From positions 1-64,000 of IMG/VR virus record IMGVR_UViG_3300047457_000500: a stretch of 64,000 nucleotides of DNA, one strand, 5' to 3'. Position numbers and translations under genes: made by a program. The notes below the pieces were generated by a model. That model saw only the letters and a program-made list of their open reading frames with translations, did no database searches and was not told where the DNA came from. This document shows positions 1 through 8,251 of the stretch, one piece after another; position 1 is the stretch's first letter; every line of letters starts with the position of its first letter. Origin of the DNA: a virus.

Positions 1-274
1 TTTTATCTACCGTTTTAAACGCTTCATTTATTTCTGATATTGTGAGTTTTCCATCGTCCAAAAAAGCCCTTGCAAGCCTTTCAACAACAGAAGCAACACC
101 AAGCAAACCAGCAAGCATTACTGCCTGAATTGTGTCAATTCCAACTACTGCCCCAGCACCAAGTACCGATAGACCAGACGCTGCAAATACTGCCACAATT
201 CTCATCAACACATTTGTTAATGCTTTCTGTGGATGCTCTTTCTTAGGAGCCTCTACTATTTTTTTAGTTGCCAT
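1..274 (-). CDS. Putative holin (3' end outside window)
   Basis: The gene starts with ATG at 274 behind a strong AAGGAGG ribosome site and runs off the left edge after about 91 codons. The visible protein begins MATKKIVEAPKK. It has a charged N-terminus, then two hydrophobic segments (about residues 24-45 and 47-63: VLMRIVAVFAASG... and ...QAVMLAGLLGVASVV) and a charged C-terminal part (LARAFLDDGKLTISEINEAF). Size and two-helix layout fit an r1t-like phage holin, which would permeabilise the inner membrane during lysis. Its ribosome site lies in the 3' end of the preceding small membrane protein gene, so the two are probably translated together. Holin is inferred from topology and position only. 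Confidence 0.6.
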   Translation of the reverse strand, partial: MATKKIVEAPKKEHPQKALTNVLMRIVAVFAASGLSVLGAGAVVGIDTIQAVMLAGLLGVASVVERLARAFLDDGKLTISEINEAFKTVDK

Positions 275-275
275 G

Positions 276-482
276 TTAGTCCTCCTTTCTAAGCGGTATT
301 GATATTAACCAGACCACTGTTGTAATTAATACTGCAAGACCAACAATATCTCTTGCTGATCCTGTTAGGGTTAACCAAGCGATAAAGAATCCAAGGAGAG
401 TAAATGCCTGAGCAATTATTTCTACACCAGCATCCTTAAGCCATGTAAAAAATCCCTTTACAACCTTCTTAATTATTTTCAT
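276..482 (-). CDS. Small membrane protein, possible second holin/antiholin
   Basis: This 68-residue protein has a basic amphipathic N-terminus (MKIIKKVVKGFFTWLK) and two hydrophobic stretches (about residues 22-41 and 45-62), ending in PLRKED. The start at 482 is supported by GAGGAGG four bases upstream, which overlaps the stop of the previous gene. It is followed by the holin-like gene at 274, with its own last codons supplying that gene's ribosome site. Two adjacent small membrane proteins at the end of a transcription unit are typical of phage holin/antiholin pairs. No family was recognised with certainty. Confidence 0.55.
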   Translation of the reverse strand: MKIIKKVVKGFFTWLKDAGVEIIAQAFTLLGFFIAWLTLTGSARDIVGLAVLITTVVWLISIPLRKED

Positions 483-483
483 G

Positions 484-2127
484 TTACCTCCTCATTCCAA
501 TTACCGCAGATACTATGTTAGAAACAAGTACTACTGGGATAATTACTTCCTGTGCTTTTTCTCTCTGATCATCTGTCATATCCATACCTAACTCAGAGAA
601 ATTAGATAGGAGTTCTGTAACATCCACATTGAACACTGCTCCAAGTGGATCTGCTAAAAATGCTTCTGTTTGTACCTCAGTAATAGCATCTGCCAATGTA
701 TATGGCATTGGGGCATCTGCGTTTTCTTCTGCTCTACCCGCAAACTCTACAAATGCCACTGCTATTTCTGGATTGTCTTTAATTGCTTCTGCAATTATTG
801 CTATTTCTTCTGCCTTAATTCCAAGATTTTCTGCTACTGCTTCTTCCTCTGTTGTGGATAATTCAGTTAGCATGTTTGATAATTCGGCAGCCAACTTAGC
901 ATCGTTTTGTCCAATTAGTTTATTTAACTTATTAAGTTCATCTGCTGAAATTGGATTACTATCGTCTGTGTCATTATTATCTGGTGCTGGCACTATAGGC
1001 TCTTCCTCAACAGGTTGCTCAGGTTCAGGCTCTTGACCTTGATCTGTTTCCTCTGGCTGAGATGTTGGCTCTTCTGAAGGCTCTGGAGTTGGATCAGTCT
1101 CTTCGCTGCCACCATCTGTGGTATCAGGGCTTGGAGAAGGAGTGGGATCTTCTGGTTCAGTTTGCTCATCATCAGGGAATCTTGGATCCTCTGGAGTAAT
1201 AATCTCTGGATCAACTTCAACATCAGGTTCAGGTAAATCTGGATCTTCTGTAGAATCAGGACTTGGCTCTGGCTCTGGTTCAGTTGTAGGCTCTGTTTCT
1301 GGTTCATTTATTTCTTCACCATTTATTGCAGCAATAAGATTATTAAGGTCTGATATTTCTCCAGCCAATTGAACTGCCTCTGCTACTTGCTCTTGCTGTT
1401 CTTCTGGCGTTATAGGGGCTTCTGTTGGCGTTGGGGAGGGTTCTGGGGATGGTTCCTGTGTAGGAGTAGGGGAAGGCTCTGGAATAGGCTCTGCCTGCAA
1501 TACAGGAACTGGCTCAGAAGCAGAAACTTGGGTTGCTCCCCATGCCTCAAGAGAGACAATGTCACCATTATGTAACCTTACTCCTGTTCTAAGATTTGGA
1601 TATTCAGGACCCTGATAACTATAGGACACCGCTAAACCACCAGTATTAGTAATAGCCACTAATATATTTACTGTACTTGGTTGTGCCCCATAGTTACCAA
1701 ATGGGACCATATTTAGATTTAATTGAAATCCGCCCTCTGAATAATATATATCCAAACCAGATGTATTGCTTACTCCTGGAAACCAGTCCATTGAATATAG
1801 GGAGATAGATGGTGTATTAGGATATGCCCAGTATGTGGGATCAGGTTGACCAAATGTAATTACTGAGTTAGTTGTTGCATAAATGTTTTCATACTGTACC
1901 CCGTCAAAAGTCACGGTAGTTGCGATTGGTATTTGATAGCCTATGTCATCTCCAGAACATGTATCCATATGGTGGACTGTAGGTTCTGCATCGCCTTCGT
2001 ATGCTGCTGCTATGGTTTGTGATTGAATGTGGTTTATACAAGTAGCATTAGCGTTTTCTGGAATGAAAAGATTGAATCCGAAAGCCAATAAGGTTGCTGT
2101 AAATATTCTTGTTAATTTTTTAATTAT
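484..2127 (-). CDS. Secreted, C-terminally anchored surface-type protein with Pro/Glu/Thr linker
   Basis: The first ATG/GTG/TTG in frame is a TTG at 2088, but the frame stays open upstream and reads IIKKLTRIFTATLLAFGF...ENANA, a convincing signal peptide. The ribosome site GGAGG at 2136-2140 is eight bases before ATA (2127) and eleven before ATT (2124), so a non-standard start is the simplest reading. An ATG at 2135 leads only to a three-codon ORF in another frame. The mature protein has a beta-rich N-terminal domain (to about residue 195), a long Pro/Glu/Ser/Thr linker with PSPTPTE-type repeats (about 195-380), a helical domain, and a hydrophobic C-terminus ending VIGMRR that could anchor it. 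Function is unknown. It resembles host surface proteins more than virion proteins. It has its own promoter and precedes the holin-like genes. Confidence 0.7.
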   Translation of the reverse strand: MIKKLTRIFTATLLAFGFNLFIPENANATCINHIQSQTIAAAYEGDAEPTVHHMDTCSGDDIGYQIPIATTVTFDGVQYENIYATTNSVITFGQPDPTYWAYPNTPSISLYSMDWFPGVSNTSGLDIYYSEGGFQLNLNMVPFGNYGAQPSTVNILVAITNTGGLAVSYSYQGPEYPNLRTGVRLHNGDIVSLEAWGATQVSASEPVPVLQAEPIPEPSPTPTQEPSPEPSPTPTEAPITPEEQQEQVAEAVQLAGEISDLNNLIAAINGEEINEPETEPTTEPEPEPSPDSTEDPDLPEPDVEVDPEIITPEDPRFPDDEQTEPEDPTPSPSPDTTDGGSEETDPTPEPSEEPTSQPEETDQGQEPEPEQPVEEEPIVPAPDNNDTDDSNPISADELNKLNKLIGQNDAKLAAELSNMLTELSTTEEEAVAENLGIKAEEIAIIAEAIKDNPEIAVAFVEFAGRAEENADAPMPYTLADAITEVQTEAFLADPLGAVFNVDVTELLSNFSELGMDMTDDQREKAQEVIIPVVLVSNIVSAVIGMRR

Positions 2128-2155
2128 CCTTTCATCCTCCAGTTATAATAAACCT

Positions 2156-2164
2156 ATTATAACA
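2156..2164 (-). promoter_or_regulatory. Extended -10 promoter TGTTATAAT
   Basis: TGTTATAAT on the minus strand lies 8 bp downstream of a hairpin terminator and about 30 bp before the start of the signal-peptide protein gene. It matches the TGnTATAAT extended -10 consensus. No good -35 box is visible. Confidence 0.6.
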
Positions 2165-2171
2165 TTTTATT

Positions 2172-2204
2172 TAAAAAGAAAAGGGAGCCAGTTTCCTGAC
2201 TCCC
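2172..2204 (-). terminator. Rho-independent terminator
   Basis: On the minus strand a 9-bp stem (GGGAGTCAG / CTGGCTCCC, one G-U pair) closes a GAAA tetraloop and is followed by TTTTCTTTTT. It lies just after the S-layer-like gene and ends that transcript. Confidence 0.9.
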
Positions 2205-2223
2205 AAATCTTTTAATTTGTTAA

Positions 2224-3372
2224 TTACTTAACAAGTGTAACCTTTGCCTTTGGATTCTTTGCGTTCCACTTCTTGGCAAGATCATTGAATGCCTTCTTCA
2301 TTGCAGCGATTGATGCAGCGTTATCTGCCTTAACCTTTGCAAGTTCTGTAGCATGTGCAGCAGTTGCATCAGCAAGAGCCTTGTCTGCAGCAACCTTAGC
2401 AGTTACGGCATCAGCCTTAGCCTTAGCAAGTTCTGCAGCAGCAGTAATAGCAGCAGCATCAGCAGCAGCCTTAGCAGCAACTGCATCAGAAGCAGCCTTT
2501 GCTACAGCAGCAGCAAGAGCAGCATCTGCAGTTACCTTATCAGCAGCACGACCAGCCTTTTCAGCAGCAAGTGCAGCGTTAGCAGCAGCAAGTGCTCCAG
2601 CAAGATCAGAAACTGTTACGATTGCAGTCTGAGAAGTTGTTGCCAACTTAATTGTTGGAACAGAGGTTGGTGCAGCAATAGATGCTCCAACAGCAACAGT
2701 TCCAGCAGTTGCAGGAAGTGAGATCTCTGATGTGTAACGACCTGTTACAAGAGCATCAGCAGTTACTGTTCCAGCAGTTGCGCCACCAAGAGTAGTAACA
2801 GTTACTGTATCAGCAACAGCGTTGCCGAAAATATCTGCTACATCAAGAGTTGCAGTTACCTTGCCAGAAATATTTCCTGAAGCAGGGATTGACATCTTAA
2901 GGTCATATGCAGGACCTGCAACACCCTTAAGATAAATTGTTGTGCTTGCACCGACTACAGAAACTGTAACCGCAGATGCAGCAGTACTTGTTGTATATGC
3001 ATATACAGTCGCTGTTGTTGAAGCAGGTGTGACTGTGATTGATGAGGATCCAGCAGATGCATTGACTGTTGAACCAATTGCAGATACGAGGCGTGTGTTA
3101 GCACCAACTGCAGTAAATGTGACTGGTGTTCCAGCAACTACTGTAGCGGTGATAAGAAGTGCTTCGTTGTTTGTTGCAGTTGTGGTATCTGCAACGCTTA
3201 CTACGTTGTCAGAAGGAACCTTAACTGTGAATGGTGATGCTGCTGTACCAGAACCAGATACTTCAGTTGTTACGTCTACTGAAACGGTATTGGCACTTGC
3301 AGGTGTCACTACTAGTGTGCCCAATGTCATGGCTGCAACCACGGCAAGAGCGATCTTCTTAAATGAATTCAT
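2224..3372 (-). CDS. Secreted S-layer-like surface protein with Ala/Lys coiled coil
   Basis: The start at 3372 (MNSFKKIALAVV) is preferred over the ATG at 3393 because AAAGGAG lies just before it. The 382-residue product has a classic signal peptide ending in PASA|NT. Next come about 220 residues of Thr/Val/Ala-rich beta-sandwich-like sequence, then an Ala/Lys/Asp-rich coiled coil (about residues 260-350) with LAAA and KAAADAA repeats. It ends FNDLAKKWNAKNPKAKVTLVK. This layout resembles surface-layer-like proteins of freshwater actinobacteria, so a host origin is likely but inferred. It is locally richer in G+C than its neighbours. It lies directly after the large terminase, is followed by a strong terminator, and forms a moron-like unit. 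A role in altering the infected cell surface or in superinfection exclusion is possible but not shown. Confidence 0.75.
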   Translation of the reverse strand: MNSFKKIALAVVAAMTLGTLVVTPASANTVSVDVTTEVSGSGTAASPFTVKVPSDNVVSVADTTTATNNEALLITATVVAGTPVTFTAVGANTRLVSAIGSTVNASAGSSSITVTPASTTATVYAYTTSTAASAVTVSVVGASTTIYLKGVAGPAYDLKMSIPASGNISGKVTATLDVADIFGNAVADTVTVTTLGGATAGTVTADALVTGRYTSEISLPATAGTVAVGASIAAPTSVPTIKLATTSQTAIVTVSDLAGALAAANAALAAEKAGRAADKVTADAALAAAVAKAASDAVAAKAAADAAAITAAAELAKAKADAVTAKVAADKALADATAAHATELAKVKADNAASIAAMKKAFNDLAKKWNAKNPKAKVTLVK

Positions 3373-3398
3373 TTTTCTCCTTTTATTATTCATTTGAT

Positions 3399-5180
3399 TT
3401 ATATTGTTTTTAGTCTATCCAAATAGTCTTTTATGTCTTCTATTTGACTAGATTTATATTGTATCACGTTCTCTGGGAGCGTGTCAACTTTACGAGGCTT
3501 ATCTTTAAAAGTATGAATGTCAACTTCAAGGTTTAAATCTCTTGGGGTATAAGATATGGCACCAAAAATAGCACCACATACGGCGTCTGCCAAGTCTTTA
3601 GATGATTTTCTTGGGTGGTCTACATTTTTTCCATTCTTTGTTATTTTTAATTCTGTCAATTCTTCAAACAAAAGTTCTATCGTCGGCATTGCAAGTCGCT
3701 CTTCGTATACAAGCATTGCCATATCCTCATATTGTTTTTTTGAAACAGAGACCGTATCTGTTCTCATACCTACAGCCTTTAACTCATTTTGAATATCAAA
3801 TGATTGCCATCTATCGAATGTAACCATTCCTATATTAAAACCAAGCCTTCTGAGATTTTGAATCCACTGCTTAACCTCAGAAAGATTAACTGGGCCTTCA
3901 ACTTTTGGCTCCCACCATGCTACTGCATCAACAATTACTACTGGTGAGATTTCTTCATAATTTTTTATTACTTGAACATTTACCCACTTATCAACATGTG
4001 CAATAGCAACTGCACACTTGTCATGTTTTTGTGCTAAGTCTGCGTGTACATAATAAATCTTGTCTGGATCTGGCTTAAAGTTATTTTCAAATCTTCTAAA
4101 TTGATCTAAAGGATTTCTTATAGTCATACAAGAACGAACCTTTTCTGCTTGCTTAAAAAATGCATCTGATGCATAAGTAGGAACACAGGCAAATCTCATC
4201 ATTGCATCACCTAGGTCAGTCATAAAAGCAATTTTAAAATCATCTACTTTTCTTGTTGGGTTGACCTCCCACGTTGCTCTTTTTAATGCAAATACTCCAG
4301 GATATTTATATGATTTAATTTCATCATAGTCCCAAGAAATTTCAAACCAGTTATCCTCCTGGTCTTCTGGTAATAATGGATTGATTATAAATCTATGTGT
4401 TTTTGTTATAACTTCTTTTTCAGCAATTACAGAATCATATCTTTCTGAAATAAAGTCTCCGTTATATCTTGGGAACGAAAGCAAAACAACTTTTCCTAAA
4501 TCTGGAAAACGAGAATCTACAGATCCACGGAATGCCTTATAAATATTATCTGCTGTTTTTCCTTGTTCGTTTCCTGTCATAACCTCTGAAGCAAAACCAG
4601 AGATCTCATCAAGAACTGCGAGTAGCAAGTTCAAGCCCTCATGAGACTCACGTTCAGAGTGACCAGAGTAAACAGTTATAGATTTATCAAAACCTATTGA
4701 GTCTACCTTTGCTTCATACTTTCCAGAAAACCATGGTGACTTTTCAATTTTAGTTTTAAATCCTTTAAAGAAAACGTTCTTTGCCTGTTGTGCGTTAATA
4801 GCAACATTGATCAGATCTATTGCGTCTCCGCTTGGTTTTCCGAAGTATCTTGCTGGGTCTTTAAGACATAATAACTTATATACGATATAGGCGCAAGCCA
4901 CAGTAGATGTAAAGTCTTTTCCGCTACCCTTTCCCAACTGTAGGATAATTTCATTTTTAGTATATTTTTCATAATACTTAGCACCTTCTTCTTCACCCAT
5001 TATTTCCTGTAAATCTTCTTTACGATAGATCTGACTCATTGCTTGAACAACGTCATACTGTGTATCAGATAGTGGTGGCTGGCCTAAGTATTCTGGAGAC
5101 TCCACAAATGTCTTTACATCAACAGGTTGCTCTTCAAAATAATTATCTTTTAATGCTTCAAGAAAATCATCAAACATCAT
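3399..5180 (-). CDS. terL: Terminase large subunit
   Basis: A 593-residue DNA-packaging motor: an N-terminal ATPase translocates DNA into the prohead and a C-terminal nuclease cuts the concatemer. The ATPase P-loop is GKGSGKD near residue 85, with Asp where Ser/Thr normally follows the Lys. A Walker B-like LLAVLDE follows near residue 187. The RNase H-type nuclease shows VHADLA, VTFDRW and KDLADAV, which supply the acidic metal ligands. Start ATG at 5180 (or 5177) is preferred to an upstream TTG at 5186 and overlaps the end of the preceding gene, consistent with coupled translation. Identification as TerL is secure. Confidence 0.92.
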   Translation of the reverse strand: MMFDDFLEALKDNYFEEQPVDVKTFVESPEYLGQPPLSDTQYDVVQAMSQIYRKEDLQEIMGEEEGAKYYEKYTKNEIILQLGKGSGKDFTSTVACAYIVYKLLCLKDPARYFGKPSGDAIDLINVAINAQQAKNVFFKGFKTKIEKSPWFSGKYEAKVDSIGFDKSITVYSGHSERESHEGLNLLLAVLDEISGFASEVMTGNEQGKTADNIYKAFRGSVDSRFPDLGKVVLLSFPRYNGDFISERYDSVIAEKEVITKTHRFIINPLLPEDQEDNWFEISWDYDEIKSYKYPGVFALKRATWEVNPTRKVDDFKIAFMTDLGDAMMRFACVPTYASDAFFKQAEKVRSCMTIRNPLDQFRRFENNFKPDPDKIYYVHADLAQKHDKCAVAIAHVDKWVNVQVIKNYEEISPVVIVDAVAWWEPKVEGPVNLSEVKQWIQNLRRLGFNIGMVTFDRWQSFDIQNELKAVGMRTDTVSVSKKQYEDMAMLVYEERLAMPTIELLFEELTELKITKNGKNVDHPRKSSKDLADAVCGAIFGAISYTPRDLNLEVDIHTFKDKPRKVDTLPENVIQYKSSQIEDIKDYLDRLKTI

Positions 5181-5703
5181 GGACAATTGTAATCACTTCA
5201 TCCTTTTTTGCAATGTCAGATAGCCTACGCATAATTTCATCTCTTACTTCTGGATACTCTGATGCTATATCACGAAGTATTGACATTAAAACTTCTTGTC
5301 TACGTTCTATCTGAATCATTTCTTCGGCTAATTCTTTATTTTCTAGCAGTCCTGCTTTTTGCAACATGTCAATTCTTTTTGCCTCAATATCCATGACAAG
5401 TTTAATAGCCTGAGTTTTTGCACCCAAGTTATTGCTTAGTGTTGCTTCAGATATAACTTCATGTGCTAATAATTTTAAATTATCATAATGAGTATCTGCA
5501 ATTGCTAAAGCCTCTTTTGCACGACCACGGATAGCGTCATTGGCAGATGCCATAACCTTCCACTCATTTATATATTGAACAACTCTGTTTCTAGGCATGG
5601 CAAGATCTTTTGATATCTTTGTAGCATCATTGCCTTTTAGATATTCTGCAACAACATTATTGATTTCATCTAAATGCTTGACTAAATCTTCTTCAGTTGA
5701 CAT
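5170..5703 (-). CDS. terS: Putative terminase small subunit
   Basis: This 177-residue, mostly helical protein lies directly before terL and overlaps it. An N-terminal helix-turn-helix is visible (about residues 14-45: VAEYLKGNDATKISKDLAMPRNRVVQYI). Long helices rich in Glu/Lys follow, suited to ring oligomerisation, then an acidic C-terminus. These are the features of small terminases, which bind the packaging site and hand DNA to TerL. The start at 5703 (MSTEEDL) is preferred to a TTG further upstream because AAGGG is suitably spaced. Position and fold type give the call, since small terminases diverge too fast for sequence recognition. Confidence 0.7.
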   Translation of the reverse strand: MSTEEDLVKHLDEINNVVAEYLKGNDATKISKDLAMPRNRVVQYINEWKVMASANDAIRGRAKEALAIADTHYDNLKLLAHEVISEATLSNNLGAKTQAIKLVMDIEAKRIDMLQKAGLLENKELAEEMIQIERRQEVLMSILRDIASEYPEVRDEIMRRLSDIAKKDEVITIVHDV

Positions 5704-6028
5704 CTTTACCCTTTGCAATCTTTAATAGCACTAGATATCCAATAAGATCATCTATATCATTGTCTCCTGGATAATCTGTACCCTTCATAAGTCTATTTAA
5801 TTTATCGTCAATACGGACATGAAGTTGTTCTCTTGGCCCAGCCTTTGAAAATATACGTACAGGCTCAAGTGCTGAATTTCCGTATGCAATATTCTTTTTA
5901 ACTAGCATATGTGCAATCTCATGGCAGGTTTCTAAAATATCTTTACCTGCTTCTGTTCCTACTGTAAGCAAGTATAAATCATCACATTTAAATCTTTGTG
6001 AATCTGCAAAAACTGGTTCTAAACTCAT
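5693..6028 (-). CDS. DUF1599/Nmad1-like small protein
   Basis: This 111-residue helical protein carries the series KKNIAYGNSA, FSKAG, VRIDDKLNRL and a C-terminal DDLIGYLVLLKIAK. These match the DUF1599 family, also called nucleotide modification associated domain 1, a small all-alpha family often found in phages. Its biochemical activity is not established. The acidic and basic motif spacing recalls MazG/dUTPase-like nucleotide binding. It starts at an ATG overlapping the stop of the small HTH gene (ATGA) and overlaps terS, so all are in one operon. Family assignment is from motif memory and moderately sure. Confidence 0.6.
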   Translation of the reverse strand: MSLEPVFADSQRFKCDDLYLLTVGTEAGKDILETCHEIAHMLVKKNIAYGNSALEPVRIFSKAGPREQLHVRIDDKLNRLMKGTDYPGDNDIDDLIGYLVLLKIAKGKDVN

Positions 6029-6180
6029 CTCTTTGACTTCCTTAATCCAAATTTAGCAAGGTAAACGTAAATAGTTTCCACTGTTACTCCGCACTCCTTC
6101 GCTATGTCCTCTGGTGTTTTTTTATCAAAATGATATCTTTTCTTAAGCCACAGTTCATTTGAATATAGTTTAGCACTCAT
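6025..6180 (-). CDS. 51-residue helix-turn-helix protein
   Basis: A short ORF fills the space between the RuvC-like and DUF1599-like genes. It starts with ATG at 6180 (MSAKLYSNELWLKKRY) and ends with a TGA that overlaps the next ATG. The middle reads KTPEDIAKECGVTVETIYVYLAKFGL, a good helix-turn-helix, followed by a basic tail (RKSKR). AGGAGTAGG lies just before the start. Such single-HTH mini-proteins are frequent in actinophages near terminase genes and presumably bind DNA. The target is unknown. Confidence 0.75.
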   Translation of the reverse strand: MSAKLYSNELWLKKRYHFDKKTPEDIAKECGVTVETIYVYLAKFGLRKSKR

Positions 6181-6182
6181 AC

Positions 6183-6797
6183 CTACTCCTTGTCAACACC
6201 GATAGCCTTATGCCAGTTATTTATGGACCAATGACCTATTCCACATGCGTCTGCAACATCATTATCTGATATTTCTTTATCATAAATAACACTTAAAAGT
6301 TTTATAGTTCTTTGCTTTCTAAATTCTCTTTCATAAGATTTATACCAAGAATCAGATTTTCCTGGATTTAAAGATCTTATTTTAATCTGCTCTTCCTTTG
6401 TAAGTCTTTTATTGCCTATATAGTTTTGCCAAGTTATCGGAGATACCTTACCAATATGAGTAACTCCTGCTGCACCAGCACCACCTATTATGGCACCCTG
6501 AACTAGGGCTAAGTCTGCTGCCGTTTTTGGGCTATTCATAAAAACTGTATGCTCTATGACAACTGCTTCTACCAAATTAAAATGATCAAATAGGGCCTTA
6601 GATTTTTTACATGCATCAATAACCTTTTGATATATATCATTTCCTTCAAAAGTTATCTTACCAAACCTGTCTAACTTTTTATATGAATAGATAGAAAAAG
6701 CAAGGCTGTTTGTGCTTGCATCTATTGCACAAATAACCCCAGGTGTTTTTGATAAGTCTGAATTAGGATATCTATCAGTATCTGATGCCCTAGCCAT
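6183..6797 (-). CDS. RuvC-like Holliday junction resolvase/endonuclease
   Basis: A 204-residue RNase H-fold nuclease. The first catalytic Asp is in VICAIDAS (D26), the second acidic residue is Glu in VVIEHT (E82), and the C-terminal Asp pair lies in SDNDVADACGIGHW (about residue 178). This D...E...DxxDA layout is that of RuvC-type resolvases. It would cut recombination or replication junctions so that DNA can be packaged by the adjacent terminase. It overlaps the upstream zinc-finger gene by eight bases, with CAAAGGA as ribosome site. A basic, glycine-rich middle part (GAIIGGAGAAG, GNKRL) fits DNA binding. Confidence 0.8.
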   Translation of the reverse strand: MARASDTDRYPNSDLSKTPGVICAIDASTNSLAFSIYSYKKLDRFGKITFEGNDIYQKVIDACKKSKALFDHFNLVEAVVIEHTVFMNSPKTAADLALVQGAIIGGAGAAGVTHIGKVSPITWQNYIGNKRLTKEEQIKIRSLNPGKSDSWYKSYEREFRKQRTIKLLSVIYDKEISDNDVADACGIGHWSINNWHKAIGVDKE

Positions 6798-7068
6798 TTG
6801 ATAATCCTTTGATTTGTTTTATTACCTTTTTTACGTCATTTGGGTTAATAGAACACTTTGTACATAGTGGCTCATCATTATATATTGACAATTTATCTCC
6901 ACACTCCTTGCATGTTCTATTTTTACCTTTTCTTTTTTGTCTTCTAGTTTGAACGTATCTTTGTGCTATCTTTTCTTTTGTAGCAGCCTCTCTACATTCT
7001 TCAGAGCAATATATTTGATAAGATACTGCTGACTCAAAGTTATGATCACACCATTTACAGTTCTTCAT
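6790..7068 (-). CDS. Zinc-finger protein with two Cys clusters
   Basis: This 92-residue basic protein has two probable zinc sites. The first is N-terminal CKWC with CSEEC, and the second CKEC with CTKC, joined by a Lys/Arg-rich helix (RYVQTRRQKRKGK). No enzymatic motif is seen. It sits between the RecB/Cas4-like exonuclease and the RuvC-like resolvase and overlaps both, so it may assist DNA processing or binding. That role is inference from context. Confidence 0.7.
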   Translation of the reverse strand: MKNCKWCDHNFESAVSYQIYCSEECREAATKEKIAQRYVQTRRQKRKGKNRTCKECGDKLSIYNDEPLCTKCSINPNDVKKVIKQIKGLSNG

Positions 7069-7912
7069 TTTGCAGTAACTCCAGAGGTTTAATTTTAATT
7101 ACCCCTGTCTCTGCTTCAGCGCATGCTTTTTGAATTGGACAAACCTTGCATATTTTAGAGTTAGACCTATATGGTTTCTGAGGCAGTTCTTTGTCCTGCC
7201 AACTCTTATACACTGTCTTCATCCAATCAAATGCCTGGTCTACCCACCGACGGTAATGATCGTTTACTATTATTGGTAGAGTTAGAAGTTCGTGATTGTT
7301 TTTATTTTCATAAATCATTACGCCCTTCTTGATTCCCCAAACCTTCATGTAAATTAGCAACTGCATAAGATGACCCATCTTAGGCTTTCTGCTATTCTTT
7401 TTATACTCAAAACCCTCGTTAGAGATAGTTTTAATTTCTCCAACGACTCTCTCATTGTTAATATTAAGCATTACATCGCCATAGCCGTCAAAAGGAGGAT
7501 CATCTATTTTAACTCTGAACTCCATTGCTGGGTGTGTTTGCTTGTTATACTTTCTTTGCAATGGATCCATTTCCATTGTTTCGTCTAAAAGTCCAGATGC
7601 CTCAATAGCCTCCTGAATTCTTCCGTGTCCAAGAGAGCCGTTAGTTCTATTTGCCACACCAAATGCATCAGAGTTATCGTAATGAACCGCACCATCAAAT
7701 GCTAGATACCAGTATCTAGGACATTCTCCTGCTCCATATGTTAAAGCAGATGCAGAGAAATTATTTTTCTTTTGAAACTTAGGCTTGGTTTTTGTTAAGT
7801 AACCAGACTCTATTTTTTCTATTAAGCCGTCAATAAAACTTACATCTTCTTGGGGCTTAGTGCTTGCCTTGCTTTCTTTTAACATTACTTGTTGTAATAA
7901 ATTTTTAGCCAT
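7055..7912 (-). CDS. Cas4/RecB-like PD-(D/E)XK exonuclease with Fe-S cysteines
   Basis: A 285-residue nuclease with the RecB/Cas4 signature: H96 (LGHGR), D146 (DGYGDVM), E159-x-K161 (VVGEIKT) and Q184 (LMQLLIY). One Cys in GECPRYW (C64) and three in CKVCPIQKAC near the C-terminus are placed as in Cas4/AddB proteins that hold a 4Fe-4S cluster. It probably resects DNA ends to feed the phage RecA. The gene follows its own extended -10 promoter and an AAAGGA ribosome site. No cas1/cas2 genes are present, so this is a recombination exonuclease and not CRISPR adaptation. Confidence 0.85.
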   Translation of the reverse strand: MAKNLLQQVMLKESKASTKPQEDVSFIDGLIEKIESGYLTKTKPKFQKKNNFSASALTYGAGECPRYWYLAFDGAVHYDNSDAFGVANRTNGSLGHGRIQEAIEASGLLDETMEMDPLQRKYNKQTHPAMEFRVKIDDPPFDGYGDVMLNINNERVVGEIKTISNEGFEYKKNSRKPKMGHLMQLLIYMKVWGIKKGVMIYENKNNHELLTLPIIVNDHYRRWVDQAFDWMKTVYKSWQDKELPQKPYRSNSKICKVCPIQKACAEAETGVIKIKPLELLQNEEL

Positions 7913-7932
7913 GTTTTCCTTTGTTTAAATTA

Positions 7933-7941
7933 ATTATATCA
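7933..7941 (-). promoter_or_regulatory. Extended -10 promoter TGATATAAT
   Basis: TGATATAAT in the 33-bp gap upstream of the Cas4/RecB-like gene matches the TGnTATAAT consensus seen throughout the window. A start site near 7926 would give a short leader containing AAAGGA. No clear -35 box. Confidence 0.55.
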
Positions 7942-7945
7942 GATC

Positions 7946-8251
7946 TTAGCGAGTTATGTATTTTAATGCAGACACTAAGTTATTAATAGACTCTGCTGCT
8001 GTGTAATATAGATTTTTTTGACCACGGTTAGATTTGTCTACGTTAGCCATCCAAGTTGCACGTAGTGCCATCTTAGAGGCTATAGCCTGAAGTCTAACAA
8101 TCTCTAGAGTGGCCACATTCATTGGAATATCTGGCTTTATGATTAATTTTGCAATTACTGTTAATGCCGTAGTAAATTCCTCATCATTCATATACTCTGA
8201 TATTTCTGATAGCCCATTGATCATTTCTAGTGTTGTTTGTTGTTGTTCCAT
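7946..8251 (-). CDS. Unknown helical protein, 101 residues
   Basis: I do not recognise this protein. It starts at the ATG at 8251, which overlaps the preceding stop as TAATG, so it is translationally coupled to the upstream oxygenase-like gene. A longer frame upstream is only overlap. The sequence is almost entirely helical, with a Gln-rich N-terminus (MEQQQTTLEM) and a C-terminal half rich in Ala, Arg and Asn (LRATWMANVDKSNRG). There are no Cys clusters, membrane segments or catalytic motifs. It is the last gene before an internal promoter. Confidence 0.65.
   Translation of the reverse strand: MEQQQTTLEMINGLSEISEYMNDEEFTTALTVIAKLIIKPDIPMNVATLEIVRLQAIASKMALRATWMANVDKSNRGQKNLYYTAAESINNLVSALKYITR

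Noticed and set aside
629-1372. Plus-strand Ser/Val/Gly-rich open frames in the surface-protein gene
   Set aside because: They mirror the Pro/Glu/Thr linker codons. No start signals, and the minus frame has signal peptide and anchor.
2273-3397. Ala- and Ser-rich plus-strand frames in the S-layer-like gene
   Set aside because: Shadows of the Ala/Lys repeats. The real gene has signal peptide, ribosome site and terminator on the minus strand.
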